NCBI RefSeq assembly: GCF_021474405.1 | Contig: NZ_JAKEIO010000001.1 | Location: 1-64,000 of the forward strand | Origin: [Streptosporangium] indianense | Lineage (GTDB): Bacteria; Actinomycetota; Actinomycetes; Streptomycetales; Streptomycetaceae | Length of the DNA: 64,000 bases | Reading direction: 5' to 3' | Part shown: in pieces, positions 8,993 to 16,554 of the stretch | How the letters are laid out: every line of letters starts with the position of its first letter | How positions within the stretch are numbered: position 1 is the first letter of the stretch | Program-made: the position numbers and the translations under genes | The notes under the pieces: generated by a model | What the model was told of the DNA's origin: nothing | The model's database searches: none | The model's input: only the letters and a program-made list of their open reading frames with translations

Positions 8993-9565
8993 GTGTCGGA
9001 CCTCGACCTGCTGACCCAGTCCCTGGCGCGGAGCGTCAAGCACTGGCGCGCGGTACGCGGCTTCACCCTGGACGTGCTCGCCGCCCGGGCGGGTGTCAGC
9101 CGCGGCATGCTCATCCAGATCGAGCAGGCCCGCACCAACCCCAGCCTCGGCACCGTCGTGAAGATCGGCGACGCGCTCGGCGTCAGCATCACCACCCTGC
9201 TCGACTACGAGCAGGGCCCGAACGTCCGCATCGTCCCGGCCGAGCAGGCCGTACGGCTGTGGCACACCGACGCCGGCAGCTACAACCGGCTGCTCGCGGG
9301 CACCGAGGCGCCCGGCCCGCTGGAGATGTGGGACTGGCGGCTCATGCCCGGCGAGAGCAGCCCGTCGGACCCGCACCCCGCCGGCACGACCGAACTGCTC
9401 CACGTCACGGCGGGCGAACTGACCCTCACCGTCGACGGCGTCGAGCACCGCGTGCCCGCGGGTGCCAGCGTCCACTTCGAGGCGAACGTCCCGCACACCT
9501 ACGGCAACACCGGCGACGCTCCCATGGAGATGGTCATGGCCGTCTCGGTGCCGCCCGTGACCTGA
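8993..9565 (+). CDS. XRE-family regulator with C-terminal cupin domain
   Basis: A 190-residue transcription factor. The helix-turn-helix (about residues 10-65) contains FTLDVLAARAGVSRGMLIQIE and TNPSLGTVVKIGDALGVS. The cupin domain (about 110-185) has the metal-site-like DPHPAGTTELLHV and a GDAPMEMVM tail. Such proteins sense a small ligand in the cupin barrel and usually repress a neighbouring transporter or catabolic gene. The start is a GTG at 8993. It is divergent from the EamA exporter. Confidence 0.9.
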   Translation: MSDLDLLTQSLARSVKHWRAVRGFTLDVLAARAGVSRGMLIQIEQARTNPSLGTVVKIGDALGVSITTLLDYEQGPNVRIVPAEQAVRLWHTDAGSYNRLLAGTEAPGPLEMWDWRLMPGESSPSDPHPAGTTELLHVTAGELTLTVDGVEHRVPAGASVHFEANVPHTYGNTGDAPMEMVMAVSVPPVT

Positions 9566-9608
9566 GACGCCCGGTCCCGCACCGGCCCGCTGTTGTTAGC
9601 GTGCGGCC

Positions 9609-10166
9609 ATGCGCGCACCCATCGGACACTTCGACGACGCCCGCCCGGCCCCCGCCTGCCTCGACGAACTCACCGCCCCGGTCGCCGACGCCGTACGCAA
9701 CTGGCGGGGCAGCGTCCCGGCGGAGCAGATCGTCTACGTCGACACCGACCCCGAGTGGGCCGACACCGCCACCTTCGTGGAGCACTACGGGCAGGACCTG
9801 CTGGAGCGGTCCGCGAACTGTGTGGTGGTCGCCGGCAAACGGGGCGGCGAGTCCACGCTCGCCGCATGCCTCGTGCTGTCCACCACCCGGGTCGACGTGA
9901 ACGGTGTCGTACGCCGCAGGCTCGGCGCCCGCAAGGCCTCCTTCGCCTCCATGGACACGGCGACCGGCGAGACCGGCATGGAGTACGGCGGCATCACCCC
10001 GCTCGGGCTGCCGGACGGCTGGCCGCTGCTGGTGGACGCGGCCGTCGTCGACCTGCCGTACGTGCTCGTCGGCAGCGGCCGCCGGCGCGGCAAGCTGCTG
10101 GTCCCGGGCAAGGCCTTCGCTGAACTGCCCGGTGCCGTGGTGCTGGAGGGCCTCGGGGTCTCCTGA
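9609..10166 (+). CDS. YbaK/EbsC-type aminoacyl-tRNA deacylase
   Basis: A 185-residue single-domain protein of the YbaK/ProX trans-editing family, which hydrolyses mischarged aminoacyl-tRNAs. Motifs are the catalytic-site lysine segment (RRLGARKASFASMD), GGITPLGLPDGWP, a VDAAVVDLPYVLVGSGRR strand-loop, and GKLLVPGKAF at the end. The N-terminal 40 residues are an extension. TAGCGT lies exactly 6 nt before the ATG, suggesting a leaderless transcript. Confidence 0.85.
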   Translation: MRAPIGHFDDARPAPACLDELTAPVADAVRNWRGSVPAEQIVYVDTDPEWADTATFVEHYGQDLLERSANCVVVAGKRGGESTLAACLVLSTTRVDVNGVVRRRLGARKASFASMDTATGETGMEYGGITPLGLPDGWPLLVDAAVVDLPYVLVGSGRRRGKLLVPGKAFAELPGAVVLEGLGVS

Positions 10167-10203
10167 CACGACGCCACGGCGAGTCGGCCCGCGGTGGATC
10201 CGG

Positions 10204-10224
10204 CGGCAGCTTCTGTCTCTGCCG
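10204..10224. terminator. Hairpin between convergent genes
   Basis: CGGCAG and CTGCCG form a 6-bp stem around a 9-nt loop between the stop codons of the YbaK-type gene and the cation exporter gene. It may terminate both. Confidence 0.4.
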
Positions 10225-10226
10225 GT

Positions 10227-11351
10227 CTACGCCGCCATGTGGTGGGCCAGCGGCAGATGGGGGTCGCTCTCGCCCGGGGCCGGCTCCGGGTCCGCGTGCA
10301 CCAGGGCCGCGGTCAGGCGCGGTACCGCGTGCAGCAGCGCGTGCTCGGCGTCCACGGCGATGCGGTGGGCCTCCCGCACCGTCACGTCGCCGTCCACCAC
10401 GACCGCCACCTCGGCGCGCAGCCGGTGACCGATCCAGCGCAGCCGCAGTTCGCCCACCCCGCGCACCCCGGGCACCTCGGTCAGCGCCCGCTCGGCCCGG
10501 TCCACCAGGGCCGGATCGACGGCGTCCATCACCCGGCGGAACACCTCCCGGGCCGCGTCCCGCAGCACCAGGGCGATGGCCGCCGTGATCGCCAGTCCGA
10601 CGATCGGGTCCGCGAGTTCCCATCCCAGGGCCGAGCCGCCGGCGCCCAGCAGCACCGCCAGTGAGGTGAAGCCGTCGGTGCGGGCGTGCAGGCCGTCGGC
10701 GACCAGTGCGGCCGAGCCGATCGAGCGGCCGACGCGGATGCGGTAGCGGGCCACCCATTCGTTCCCGGCGAAGCCGACGAGCGCGGCCACGGCCACCGCC
10801 GGGACGTGCTGCACCGGGCGCGGATCCAGCAGCCGGTCCACAGCCGTCCAGCCCGCGAAGGCCGCGGACGCGGCGATGGTCAGCACGATCACGAGACCGG
10901 CCAGATCCTCGGCCCGGCCGTAGCCGTAGGTGAAACGGCGCGTGGCCGCGCGCCGGCCCAGCACGAAGGCGATCCCGAGCGGGACGGCGGTCAGCGCGTC
11001 CGCGGTGTTGTGCACGGTGTCCCCGAGCAGCGCCACCGACCCCGACACGGACACGACGACCGCCTGCGCCAGTGCCGTCACGCCGAGCACGGCGAGTGAG
11101 ACCCACAGCGCCCGCATACCGCGGGCCGAGGACTCGAGGGCGGAGTCGACCTTGTCGGCCGACTCGTGGGAGTGCGGCGTGAGGAGGTGGCCCACCCGAT
11201 GACGCAGGCCATGGCGGTGCCCGTGGCCGTGCTCGTGCTCGTGTCCGTGGCCGTGCCCGTGATCCTTCCCATGCCCATGCCCATGCCCATGCCCGTGGCC
11301 GTGTCCGTGCTCGGGCGGGTGGGAGTGGGTGTGCTCGTGCCGGTCGTTCAC
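10227..11351 (-). CDS. Cation diffusion facilitator exporter with His-rich N-terminus
   Basis: A 374-residue CDF (ZnT/CzcD-type) proton antiporter that exports Zn, Co or similar divalent metals. Residues 5-50 are almost purely HG/HE/HD repeats, a metal-binding tail. Six transmembrane helices follow; the metal site is visible as LLGDTVHNTADALT and ALVADGLHARTDG (D/H residues of helices 2 and 5). A cytoplasmic ferredoxin-like domain ends the protein. The GTG at 11351 has GGAAGGGG upstream. It is divergent from an ArsR-family gene at 11415, which presumably represses it. Confidence 0.9.
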   Translation of the reverse strand: MNDRHEHTHSHPPEHGHGHGHGHGHGHGKDHGHGHGHEHEHGHGHRHGLRHRVGHLLTPHSHESADKVDSALESSARGMRALWVSLAVLGVTALAQAVVVSVSGSVALLGDTVHNTADALTAVPLGIAFVLGRRAATRRFTYGYGRAEDLAGLVIVLTIAASAAFAGWTAVDRLLDPRPVQHVPAVAVAALVGFAGNEWVARYRIRVGRSIGSAALVADGLHARTDGFTSLAVLLGAGGSALGWELADPIVGLAITAAIALVLRDAAREVFRRVMDAVDPALVDRAERALTEVPGVRGVGELRLRWIGHRLRAEVAVVVDGDVTVREAHRIAVDAEHALLHAVPRLTAALVHADPEPAPGESDPHLPLAHHMAA

Positions 11352-11408
11352 GTGGATCCCCTTCCGGTGCGCGCGGGAGTGGACGTACCCGTGCCCTGGC
11401 GCCATTAT

Positions 11409-11424
11409 GTGCGTATGAGCGCAC
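11409..11424. promoter_or_regulatory. ArsR-type operator overlapping the regulator start codon
   Basis: An inverted repeat GTGCG-N6-CGCAC spans 11409-11424 and includes the ATG at 11415. More TGCGC/GCGCA elements follow (11441-11461). Placement over the start of the regulator and in the shared promoter suggests metal-responsive autorepression. Confidence 0.5.
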
Positions 11425-11774
11425 GCATGCACCTGTCATCTGCGCACGATGCGCATCCGCGCAGCCCGGGCGAGGAACAGTTCGCGCTCGCCGCGGAACT
11501 CCTCGCCCTGCTGGGGGACCGGACCCGGCTCGCCCTGCTGCACGCGCTGGCCGGGGGAGAGGCCGACGTCACGACCCTCACGGAGGCGTGCGGGGCGGCC
11601 CGGCCGGCCGTCAGTCAGCACCTGGCGCGACTGCGACTGGCGGGTCTGGTGAACACGCGCAAGGAGGGCCGCCGGGTGATCTACTCACTGCGCGACGGCC
11701 ATCTGCGCCGCCTGGTCGACGAGGCGCTGAACGTGGCCGACCACCGCCTCAGCGACCGCCCCCTGCACGACTGA
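11415..11774 (+). CDS. ArsR/SmtB-family metal-responsive repressor
   Basis: A 119-residue winged-helix repressor. The fold is clear: LLALLGDRTRLALLHALAGGE, then the recognition helix AARPAVSQHLARLRLAGLVNTRKEGRRVIYSL and a C-terminal helix. The DxHxxxLxxEALxxxxH pattern (DGHLRRLVDEALNVADHR) resembles the alpha-5 Zn/Co/Ni sites of CzrA/NmtR types. There are further histidines in the N-terminal tail. No ribosome binding site is present; the message is probably leaderless or starts at the ATG at 11427. Divergent from the CDF exporter. Confidence 0.85.
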   Translation: MSARMHLSSAHDAHPRSPGEEQFALAAELLALLGDRTRLALLHALAGGEADVTTLTEACGAARPAVSQHLARLRLAGLVNTRKEGRRVIYSLRDGHLRRLVDEALNVADHRLSDRPLHD

Positions 11775-11818
11775 CAACGGCTCGCACGCCGGCGCCGCAG
11801 TCCCGGCGCGCCGCTCGC

Positions 11819-13039
11819 TCAGTAGCGTGTTGCCGTCCCCAGGTATCGCTCGGCGAAGGCGGCGGCCGCGAGGGGCGAGGTGAACAGACGGCGCATCCGG
11901 GCGAGCGCGGTCCCCGCACGGAACGGGTCGCCCGCCGCCGTGCCGTGGAACACCTCGGACAGCCACTGCGAGAACTCCTGGTAGTCCCACACCCGCCGCA
12001 GACACGCCTCCGCGTAGCCGCCGAGGCCGCTGTCGTCGCCGGTGGTCAGCCGGGCCACCAGGGCGTCGCCGAGCAGGAAGGCGTCGTGCAGGGCGAGATT
12101 CATGCCCTTGGCCGCGATGGGGGCGACCAGATGGGCCGCGTCTCCGGCGAGATGGAGCCGGCCGTGCACCATCGGCTCGACCACGTAGTCGTGCATGTCC
12201 AGCACGCGCTTCTCGATCAGCCGCCCCTCGGCCGGCGGCGGCACGCCGGCCGCCCCGAGTCGCTGCCGGAGCTCCGACCAGACGCGCTCGTGCGGCCAGT
12301 TGTCCGGGTCGTCGCCCGGCGGGCACTGGAGGTAGTAGCGGGTCACCTCCGGGCTGCGGGGCATCTGGCCGGCGAACCCGCGCGGGTGGCAGCCGAACAG
12401 TACGCAGTCGGAGGACGGCGGCGCCTCGGCGAGCAGGGCCAGCCAGCCGATCCCGTAGCCGTGCCGCGCGATCCGGACCCGCTCGGGAGGGAGCGCGGCC
12501 CGGGTCGCTCCGCGTGCCCCGTCGCACCCGGCGACGAAGTCGCAGTGCACGACCCGGTGTTCACCCGTCTCGGGGCAGGTGTACGACACCGACGGCCGGT
12601 CGCTGTCGATGTCGTGCAGCTCCACGTCCCGGACGCCGAAGCGGATCTCGCCGCCCTGGACGTCGGCGTACTCGCGCACCAGGTCCGTCACGAGCAACGG
12701 TTGCGGGTAGACAAAGTGATGACTGCCCGTCAGCTCACCGTAGGGGAACCGGTAGCGCTCCCCGTCGAAGCGGAACTCGCACGCGGTGTGCAGTTCCGCG
12801 CGGTCCAGGAGGTTCCGGGCGAGGCCCCGCTTCTCCAGGCCGCGTACGGCCCATTCCTCGATGACTCCGGCGCGGGGCCGCTGTTCGATGAACGCGCGGC
12901 TCTCCGCCTCCAGCACCAGACAGTCCACGGATGCGGCCCGCAGGATGTTGCCGACGGTCAGACCGGCCGGACCGGCGCCCACGACGACGACCGGGAAGCG
13001 TTGCGGGGCGCCGGAGTCGAGAGGCGGGGAGGGGCGCAT
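11819..13039 (-). CDS. pobA: FAD-dependent 4-hydroxybenzoate 3-monooxygenase-like enzyme
   Basis: A 406-residue class A flavoprotein hydroxylase. Features are the dinucleotide-binding VVVVGAGPAGLTVGNILR near the N-terminus, RAGVIEEWAVRGLEKRGL, the middle DFVAGCDGARGATR motif and the FAD-ribityl motif LHLAGDAAHLVAPIAAKGMN. Arrangement and length fit 4-hydroxybenzoate 3-hydroxylase (4-hydroxybenzoate to protocatechuate with NAD(P)H and O2). The ATG at 13039 is chosen because CATAAT lies exactly 6 nt upstream; a GTG at 13045 is the alternative. No protocatechuate genes are in the window. Confidence 0.85.
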   Translation of the reverse strand: MRPSPPLDSGAPQRFPVVVVGAGPAGLTVGNILRAASVDCLVLEAESRAFIEQRPRAGVIEEWAVRGLEKRGLARNLLDRAELHTACEFRFDGERYRFPYGELTGSHHFVYPQPLLVTDLVREYADVQGGEIRFGVRDVELHDIDSDRPSVSYTCPETGEHRVVHCDFVAGCDGARGATRAALPPERVRIARHGYGIGWLALLAEAPPSSDCVLFGCHPRGFAGQMPRSPEVTRYYLQCPPGDDPDNWPHERVWSELRQRLGAAGVPPPAEGRLIEKRVLDMHDYVVEPMVHGRLHLAGDAAHLVAPIAAKGMNLALHDAFLLGDALVARLTTGDDSGLGGYAEACLRRVWDYQEFSQWLSEVFHGTAAGDPFRAGTALARMRRLFTSPLAAAAFAERYLGTATRY

Positions 13040-13061
13040 GCGCACATTATGGAGGCCGGTC

Positions 13062-13466
13062 TCAAAGCCGCGGGATCTCGATGGCCGGGCAGCGGTCCAT
13101 CACCATCTCCAGGCCCGCCGCACGGGTCCGGTCGTACGCCGCCTCGTCGATCACGCCGAGCTGGAACCAGACGGCCTGCGCGCCCTTGGCGACCGCCTCG
13201 TCCGCGACGGCACCGGCGAGGTCGCTGTTCACGAACACGTCCACGACGTCCACGTCGAAGGGGATGTCCGCCAGGCTCGCGTAACCCTTCTCCCCGTGCA
13301 CCGTCTCCGCCTTCGGGTGCACCGGCACGACACGCTTGCCGAAACGCTGGAGCACGGCGGCGACGCCGTACGCCGCGCGCTGCTGGTTCGACGACAGGCC
13401 CACCACGGCCCAGGTGTCGCCGAGCTCGGTGAGAATCCTGCGGACCGTTGCCTCGTCGCCGTACAC
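13062..13466 (-). CDS. CoA-binding protein (YccU/CoA_binding_2 family)
   Basis: A 134-residue Rossmann-fold protein. TWAVVGLSSNQQRAAYGVAA is the nucleotide-binding loop, KRVVPVHPKAETVHGEKGY and PFDVDVVDVFVN follow, and the conserved DRCPAIE motif is near the C-terminus. Members resemble the CoA-binding domain of succinyl-CoA synthetase; their cellular role is poorly defined. The start is a GTG at 13466 with GAGGAGG upstream. It is divergent from the riboswitch-containing leader at 13543. Confidence 0.9.
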   Translation of the reverse strand: MYGDEATVRRILTELGDTWAVVGLSSNQQRAAYGVAAVLQRFGKRVVPVHPKAETVHGEKGYASLADIPFDVDVVDVFVNSDLAGAVADEAVAKGAQAVWFQLGVIDEAAYDRTRAAGLEMVMDRCPAIEIPRL

Positions 13467-13542
13467 CGGCGGCCTCCTCGTACGTCGTGGACGAACTGCT
13501 CTCCCTTTTCAACGGCGGCGGGTGCGGGGGGATTCCCCACAA

Positions 13543-13725
13543 GGCGGGTGCGCGGGGAATCCCCCGGACGGGCCCCGAGACGGCTTGCCGGGGCCAGTCG
13601 AACCCATGTGCGCGGGTCGGGGAATCCGGTGCGAATCGGGAACTGACGCGCAGCGGTAGGGGGACGGGCGGGGCCTCGGCCACCGAGGCTGGTCCGATCG
13701 CGCCATGATGGCCGGAAAAGGTCGG
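13543..13725 (+). promoter_or_regulatory. Probable cobalamin riboswitch
   Basis: The core at 13619-13663 reads GGGAATCCGGTGCGAATCG, then GGAACTGACGCGCAGCGGTA. This matches the cobalamin-riboswitch core pattern GGGAA..GGTG..AATC...CTG.C.CGCA.C.GTA. An upstream GGGTGCG at 13545-13551 and downstream GCCACCG and GCCGGAAAAGGTC segments are compatible with the rest of the element, though the B12-box end is a weak match. A near copy of GGGTGCG-GGGGATTCCCC precedes it at 13520-13539. Plus-strand orientation puts it upstream of the gene at 13767. Boundaries are approximate. Confidence 0.7.
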
Positions 13726-13766
13726 TCCTGCCTGCGCAGGCCCGGCCACCCGCCTACGCTCGCCTC

Positions 13767-14483
13767 GTGCTGCGCATCATCGACGCCCGAACCCGTGAGC
13801 CGGTCGCCGCCGCTCCGGCCCGCCGGGGCCTGACCCGCGTCCAGGTGCACGCGTCGGACTCCGACACGACCAACCTGCGGGTGCTGCTCGTCGGCGACCT
13901 GCTCGTGCGGACCCTGGAACTCGGCGGCACACCGGTGTGGGCCCTGCTGACCGGCGGCACCCGTCAGGCGGAGTTGCGCGCGTACGCCACGACGCTCGGC
14001 GTCCGCCCCTTCGAGGACAGCCCCGACGTCGGTGCCGGCCTGGGCGAGTCCCAGGTCGTCCACGTCGCCGCCGAGGGCGGGACGGCACCCGACGGGGTGC
14101 GGATCGCCGTCGCGCCCGTGGAGTCGGGCCCGCCGGGCCCCTCCGACCCCGCCGTCCTGCGTCTCGCCCTGCTCACCCGGCACCACAGCGCCCCCCTCCG
14201 CCTGGAGACGCCCGCACTCGACGACGCCCGCGCCACCCTCGCCCGCTGGCGCACCGCGGTCGCCCGCTGGGCGGGCCGGCCCTCGCGGCCGGTCCCCGAC
14301 GGCGTACGGGAGCGGCTGCGCGAGGCCTGGGAGGACGACCTGGACGTGCCCGGGGTGCTGGACGTCCTGCGGCAGGTGGAGACCGAGCCGGACCTCGCGG
14401 ACGGCGCCCGCTTCGAGACGTACGCCTACGCGGACCGGCTCCTGGCCCTCGACCTCACGCGCGACCTGGGATCCTCGTCATGA
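13767..14483 (+). CDS. Truncated cysteinyl-tRNA-synthetase-like protein lacking the catalytic core
   Basis: A 238-residue protein, half the length of CysRS. The N-terminus (LRIIDARTREPV, then LRVLLVGDLLVRTLELGG) parallels the CysRS/MshC start, but the zinc cysteine and HIGH motif are replaced (HASDSDTTNLR). The C-terminal half (DPAVLRLALLTRHHSAPL, then a helical region with LREAWEDDLDVPGVLDVL) parallels the region after KMSKS and the DALR-like helical domain. The KMSKS motif and the zinc-binding insert are missing. It is therefore unlikely to activate cysteine; a ligand-binding or regulatory role is possible. Its stop overlaps the SixA-like start (ATGA). A probable cobalamin riboswitch lies upstream, but TACGCT 6 nt before the GTG could also drive a leaderless transcript. 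Confidence 0.65.
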   Translation: MLRIIDARTREPVAAAPARRGLTRVQVHASDSDTTNLRVLLVGDLLVRTLELGGTPVWALLTGGTRQAELRAYATTLGVRPFEDSPDVGAGLGESQVVHVAAEGGTAPDGVRIAVAPVESGPPGPSDPAVLRLALLTRHHSAPLRLETPALDDARATLARWRTAVARWAGRPSRPVPDGVRERLREAWEDDLDVPGVLDVLRQVETEPDLADGARFETYAYADRLLALDLTRDLGSSS

Positions 14484-15022
14484 TCGAACGCGCCGGAGCA
14501 GGCCCGCTGCGCCGCCTGGTCCTGCTGCGGCACGCCAAGTCCGCCTGGCCCCTGGACGTCGCCGACCACGAGCGCCCCCTCGCCCCGCGCGGCCGGCGGG
14601 ACGCCCCCGCCGCCGGGCGGGCCCTGGCCGACGCCGACCTCCTGCCGGACCTCGCCCTGTGCTCCACCGCGGTCCGCGCACGCCTGACCTGGGACCTGGC
14701 CGCCGCGCAGTGGGGCACGCCCCCTCCGGTCCGGCACGACCGGCGGCTGTACGCCGCCGGGCCGTCGGGCCTGCTGGCCGTCGTGCACGAGGTGCCCGCC
14801 GAGGTGGAGACGCTGCTGCTGATCGGGCACAACCCCGGACTGGAGGACCTCGTCCTGGCCCTCGCCGGGGACGGCCTCGACGACACCCTGGAGCAGGTCC
14901 GCACGAAGTTCCCGACCTCCGCGATCGCCGTCCTGTCCTGGCGCGGCACGACCTGGCGGGCGCTCGCCCCCGGCACCGCGCTCCTCACGTCCGTGACCGT
15001 GCCCCGGGGCCCCAGGCACTAG
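14480..15022 (+). CDS. SixA-like histidine phosphatase
   Basis: A 180-residue member of the histidine phosphatase superfamily. The catalytic RLVLLRHAKSAW motif is at about residues 12-23, the second histidine in LLLIGHNPGLEDL, and PLAPRGRRDA in the expected place. SixA-type enzymes dephosphorylate phosphohistidine proteins. The ATG overlaps the preceding gene's stop by 4 nt, so translation is probably coupled to the CysRS-like protein. Confidence 0.9.
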   Translation: MIERAGAGPLRRLVLLRHAKSAWPLDVADHERPLAPRGRRDAPAAGRALADADLLPDLALCSTAVRARLTWDLAAAQWGTPPPVRHDRRLYAAGPSGLLAVVHEVPAEVETLLLIGHNPGLEDLVLALAGDGLDDTLEQVRTKFPTSAIAVLSWRGTTWRALAPGTALLTSVTVPRGPRH

Positions 15023-15180
15023 CCCGGACCGTGGGGCCCGAAGCCACGGCCCCGACCCAGCAGCCGGGTCCCGGCATGCGGCCTTTACGGTGATGTGTGC
15101 CCGGCGCGCGCTGCGCCCACGTCCCGCGGCGGGTAGGCGTCTGCGTCGAACGGCCTTGCCGATCCAGGAGGAGAGCAGCC

Positions 15181-15465
15181 ATGCACGCAGTGATCCGGCG
15201 GTACGAAGGAGTGACCGACCCGGCCGAGGCGGGACGCCGGGTGGACGAGGAGTTCCTGCCGATCGTCCGCCAGGTCCCGGGGTTCGTGGCCTACTACTGG
15301 GTCGACGCCGGCGGCGGGGTGATGGTGTCGACCGGTGTCTTCCAGGATCGCTCCGGAGCTGAGGAGTCGACCCGCAGAGCCGGGGACTTCGTGCGGGACC
15401 GGCTCGCCGAACTGCTGCCCAACGCGCCCCAGGTCACGGCCGGTGAGGTCGTGGCCCACTCGTAG
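15181..15465 (+). CDS. Small conserved protein, probable dimeric alpha-beta barrel
   Basis: A 94-residue protein. The pattern MHAVIRRYEGV, PIVRQVPGFVAYYWVDAGGG and MVSTGVFQDRSGAEES looks like the ferredoxin-like, antibiotic-biosynthesis-monooxygenase type of dimeric barrel. No catalytic residues can be named. The ribosome binding site AGGAGGAGAG is strong and fixes the ATG at 15181. Confidence 0.75.
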   Translation: MHAVIRRYEGVTDPAEAGRRVDEEFLPIVRQVPGFVAYYWVDAGGGVMVSTGVFQDRSGAEESTRRAGDFVRDRLAELLPNAPQVTAGEVVAHS

Positions 15466-15539
15466 CGCCGGGCCGCCTGGCCTCGGGGGGGCGGAGCACC
15501 CCACCGGGGCGCTTCCGGCCACGCGACTAGGCTGGCCGG

Positions 15540-16166
15540 ATGCAGGACGAATACCGCACGGTGGCCGCCGCCGGCGTGCACGAGACCGAGGTCAGCCGTT
15601 CCCGCTTCCTGTGTGCCCTGGCCCCGGCGGCCACCGAGCAGGAGGCGCAGGACTTCATCGCCGCGGTCCGCAAGGAGCACGCCGACGCCAACCACAACTG
15701 CTGGGCCTATGTCATCGGCGCCGACGCCTCCGTCCAGAAGGCGAGCGACGACGGCGAACCCGGCGGCACCGCCGGCGTCCCCATGCTCCAGATGCTGCTG
15801 CGCCGCGACATGCGGTACGTCGTCGCCGTCGTCACGCGCTACTTCGGCGGGGTCAAACTCGGCGCGGGCGGGCTCATCCGGGCGTACGGCGGAGCGGTCG
15901 GTGAAGCGCTGGACGCCCTCGGCACCCGCACCCGGCGCAGGTTCCGGCTGGCCACGGTCACCGTCGACCACCAGCGGGCCGGCAGGCTGGAGAACGACCT
16001 GCGCACCACCGGGCGCGACGTCCGGGCCGTGCACTACGGCGAGGCGGTGACGATCGAGATCGCCCTCCCGGACGCCGACGTCGACGCCTTCCGCTCCTGG
16101 CTCGCCGACGCGACCGCCGGGACGGCCGGTCTCGAAACGGGCGGGGAGGCGTACGGGGACGCGTGA
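15540..16166 (+). CDS. YigZ/IMPACT family protein
   Basis: A 208-residue protein with the family hallmarks: NHNCWAYVIG, SDDGEPGGTAGVPMLQ and VTRYFGGVKLGAGGLIRAYGGAV in the N-terminal domain, then a ferredoxin-like DUF1949 C-terminal domain (about 135-200). Relatives bind nucleic acid or ribosomes in stress responses. TAGGCT lies exactly 6 nt before the ATG with no ribosome binding site, so the mRNA is probably leaderless. Confidence 0.9.
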   Translation: MQDEYRTVAAAGVHETEVSRSRFLCALAPAATEQEAQDFIAAVRKEHADANHNCWAYVIGADASVQKASDDGEPGGTAGVPMLQMLLRRDMRYVVAVVTRYFGGVKLGAGGLIRAYGGAVGEALDALGTRTRRRFRLATVTVDHQRAGRLENDLRTTGRDVRAVHYGEAVTIEIALPDADVDAFRSWLADATAGTAGLETGGEAYGDA

Positions 16167-16193
16167 GGGCGGCTCGCCGAAGTCCCTGTTTGC

Positions 16194-16297
16194 CCCGTCC
16201 CCGCATGCTCCCGTCCCGGTTGCCCTCGTCCCCGCATGCTCCCGTCCCCGCATGCCCCCGCCCCCGCATGCTGCCGCTCCCGTGTGCCCCGCTCCCG
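16194..16297. repeat. Short tandem array of CCCCGCATGC units
   Basis: At least four copies of CCCCGCATGC separated by C/G-rich spacers of variable length; GTCCCCGCATGCTCCCGT occurs twice exactly. The array occupies the first part of the 383-nt gap between the YigZ-like gene and sbcD. The rest of that gap (16298-16530) holds no gene I can support and probably contains the sbcDC promoter. Confidence 0.75.
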
Positions 16298-16530
16298 GGT
16301 TTCAACGTCCCCCGGCGCTTCCGGGCTGGTGATGCCGCCGCTCTGACGGCATCGCCCCGGGAATGGCCTGCCTCACAGCCCACTTGTGGACATACCGCCT
16401 GAATTGCTGCCGGACAGGGGTGACAGTCCGGGGTTCGTGGTGGACCGGGTGCCCGCACGGGTTAGCGTGGTGGGGCTGACGGCGGGCCGGACCGGCTCCC
16501 GTCGCCGACGAACGGACAGTAGGGGGAGAC

Positions 16531-16554
16531 ATGCGGGTCGGAGCGGCGTCTTGA
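16531..16554 (+). CDS. Possible 7-codon leader peptide coupled to sbcD
   Basis: ATG at 16531 follows a strong ribosome binding site (GGGGGAG) and encodes MRVGAAS, then TGA. The stop overlaps the TTG start of sbcD in the string TTGA. The good initiation signals on the mini-ORF contrast with the weak GGAG and TTG of sbcD, so ribosomes finishing the leader may re-initiate on sbcD. Confidence 0.4.
   Translation: MRVGAAS

Noticed and set aside
15085..15522. Minus-strand frame opposite the small barrel protein
   Set aside because: Shadow; the plus-strand gene has a strong ribosome binding site and fold-like pattern.
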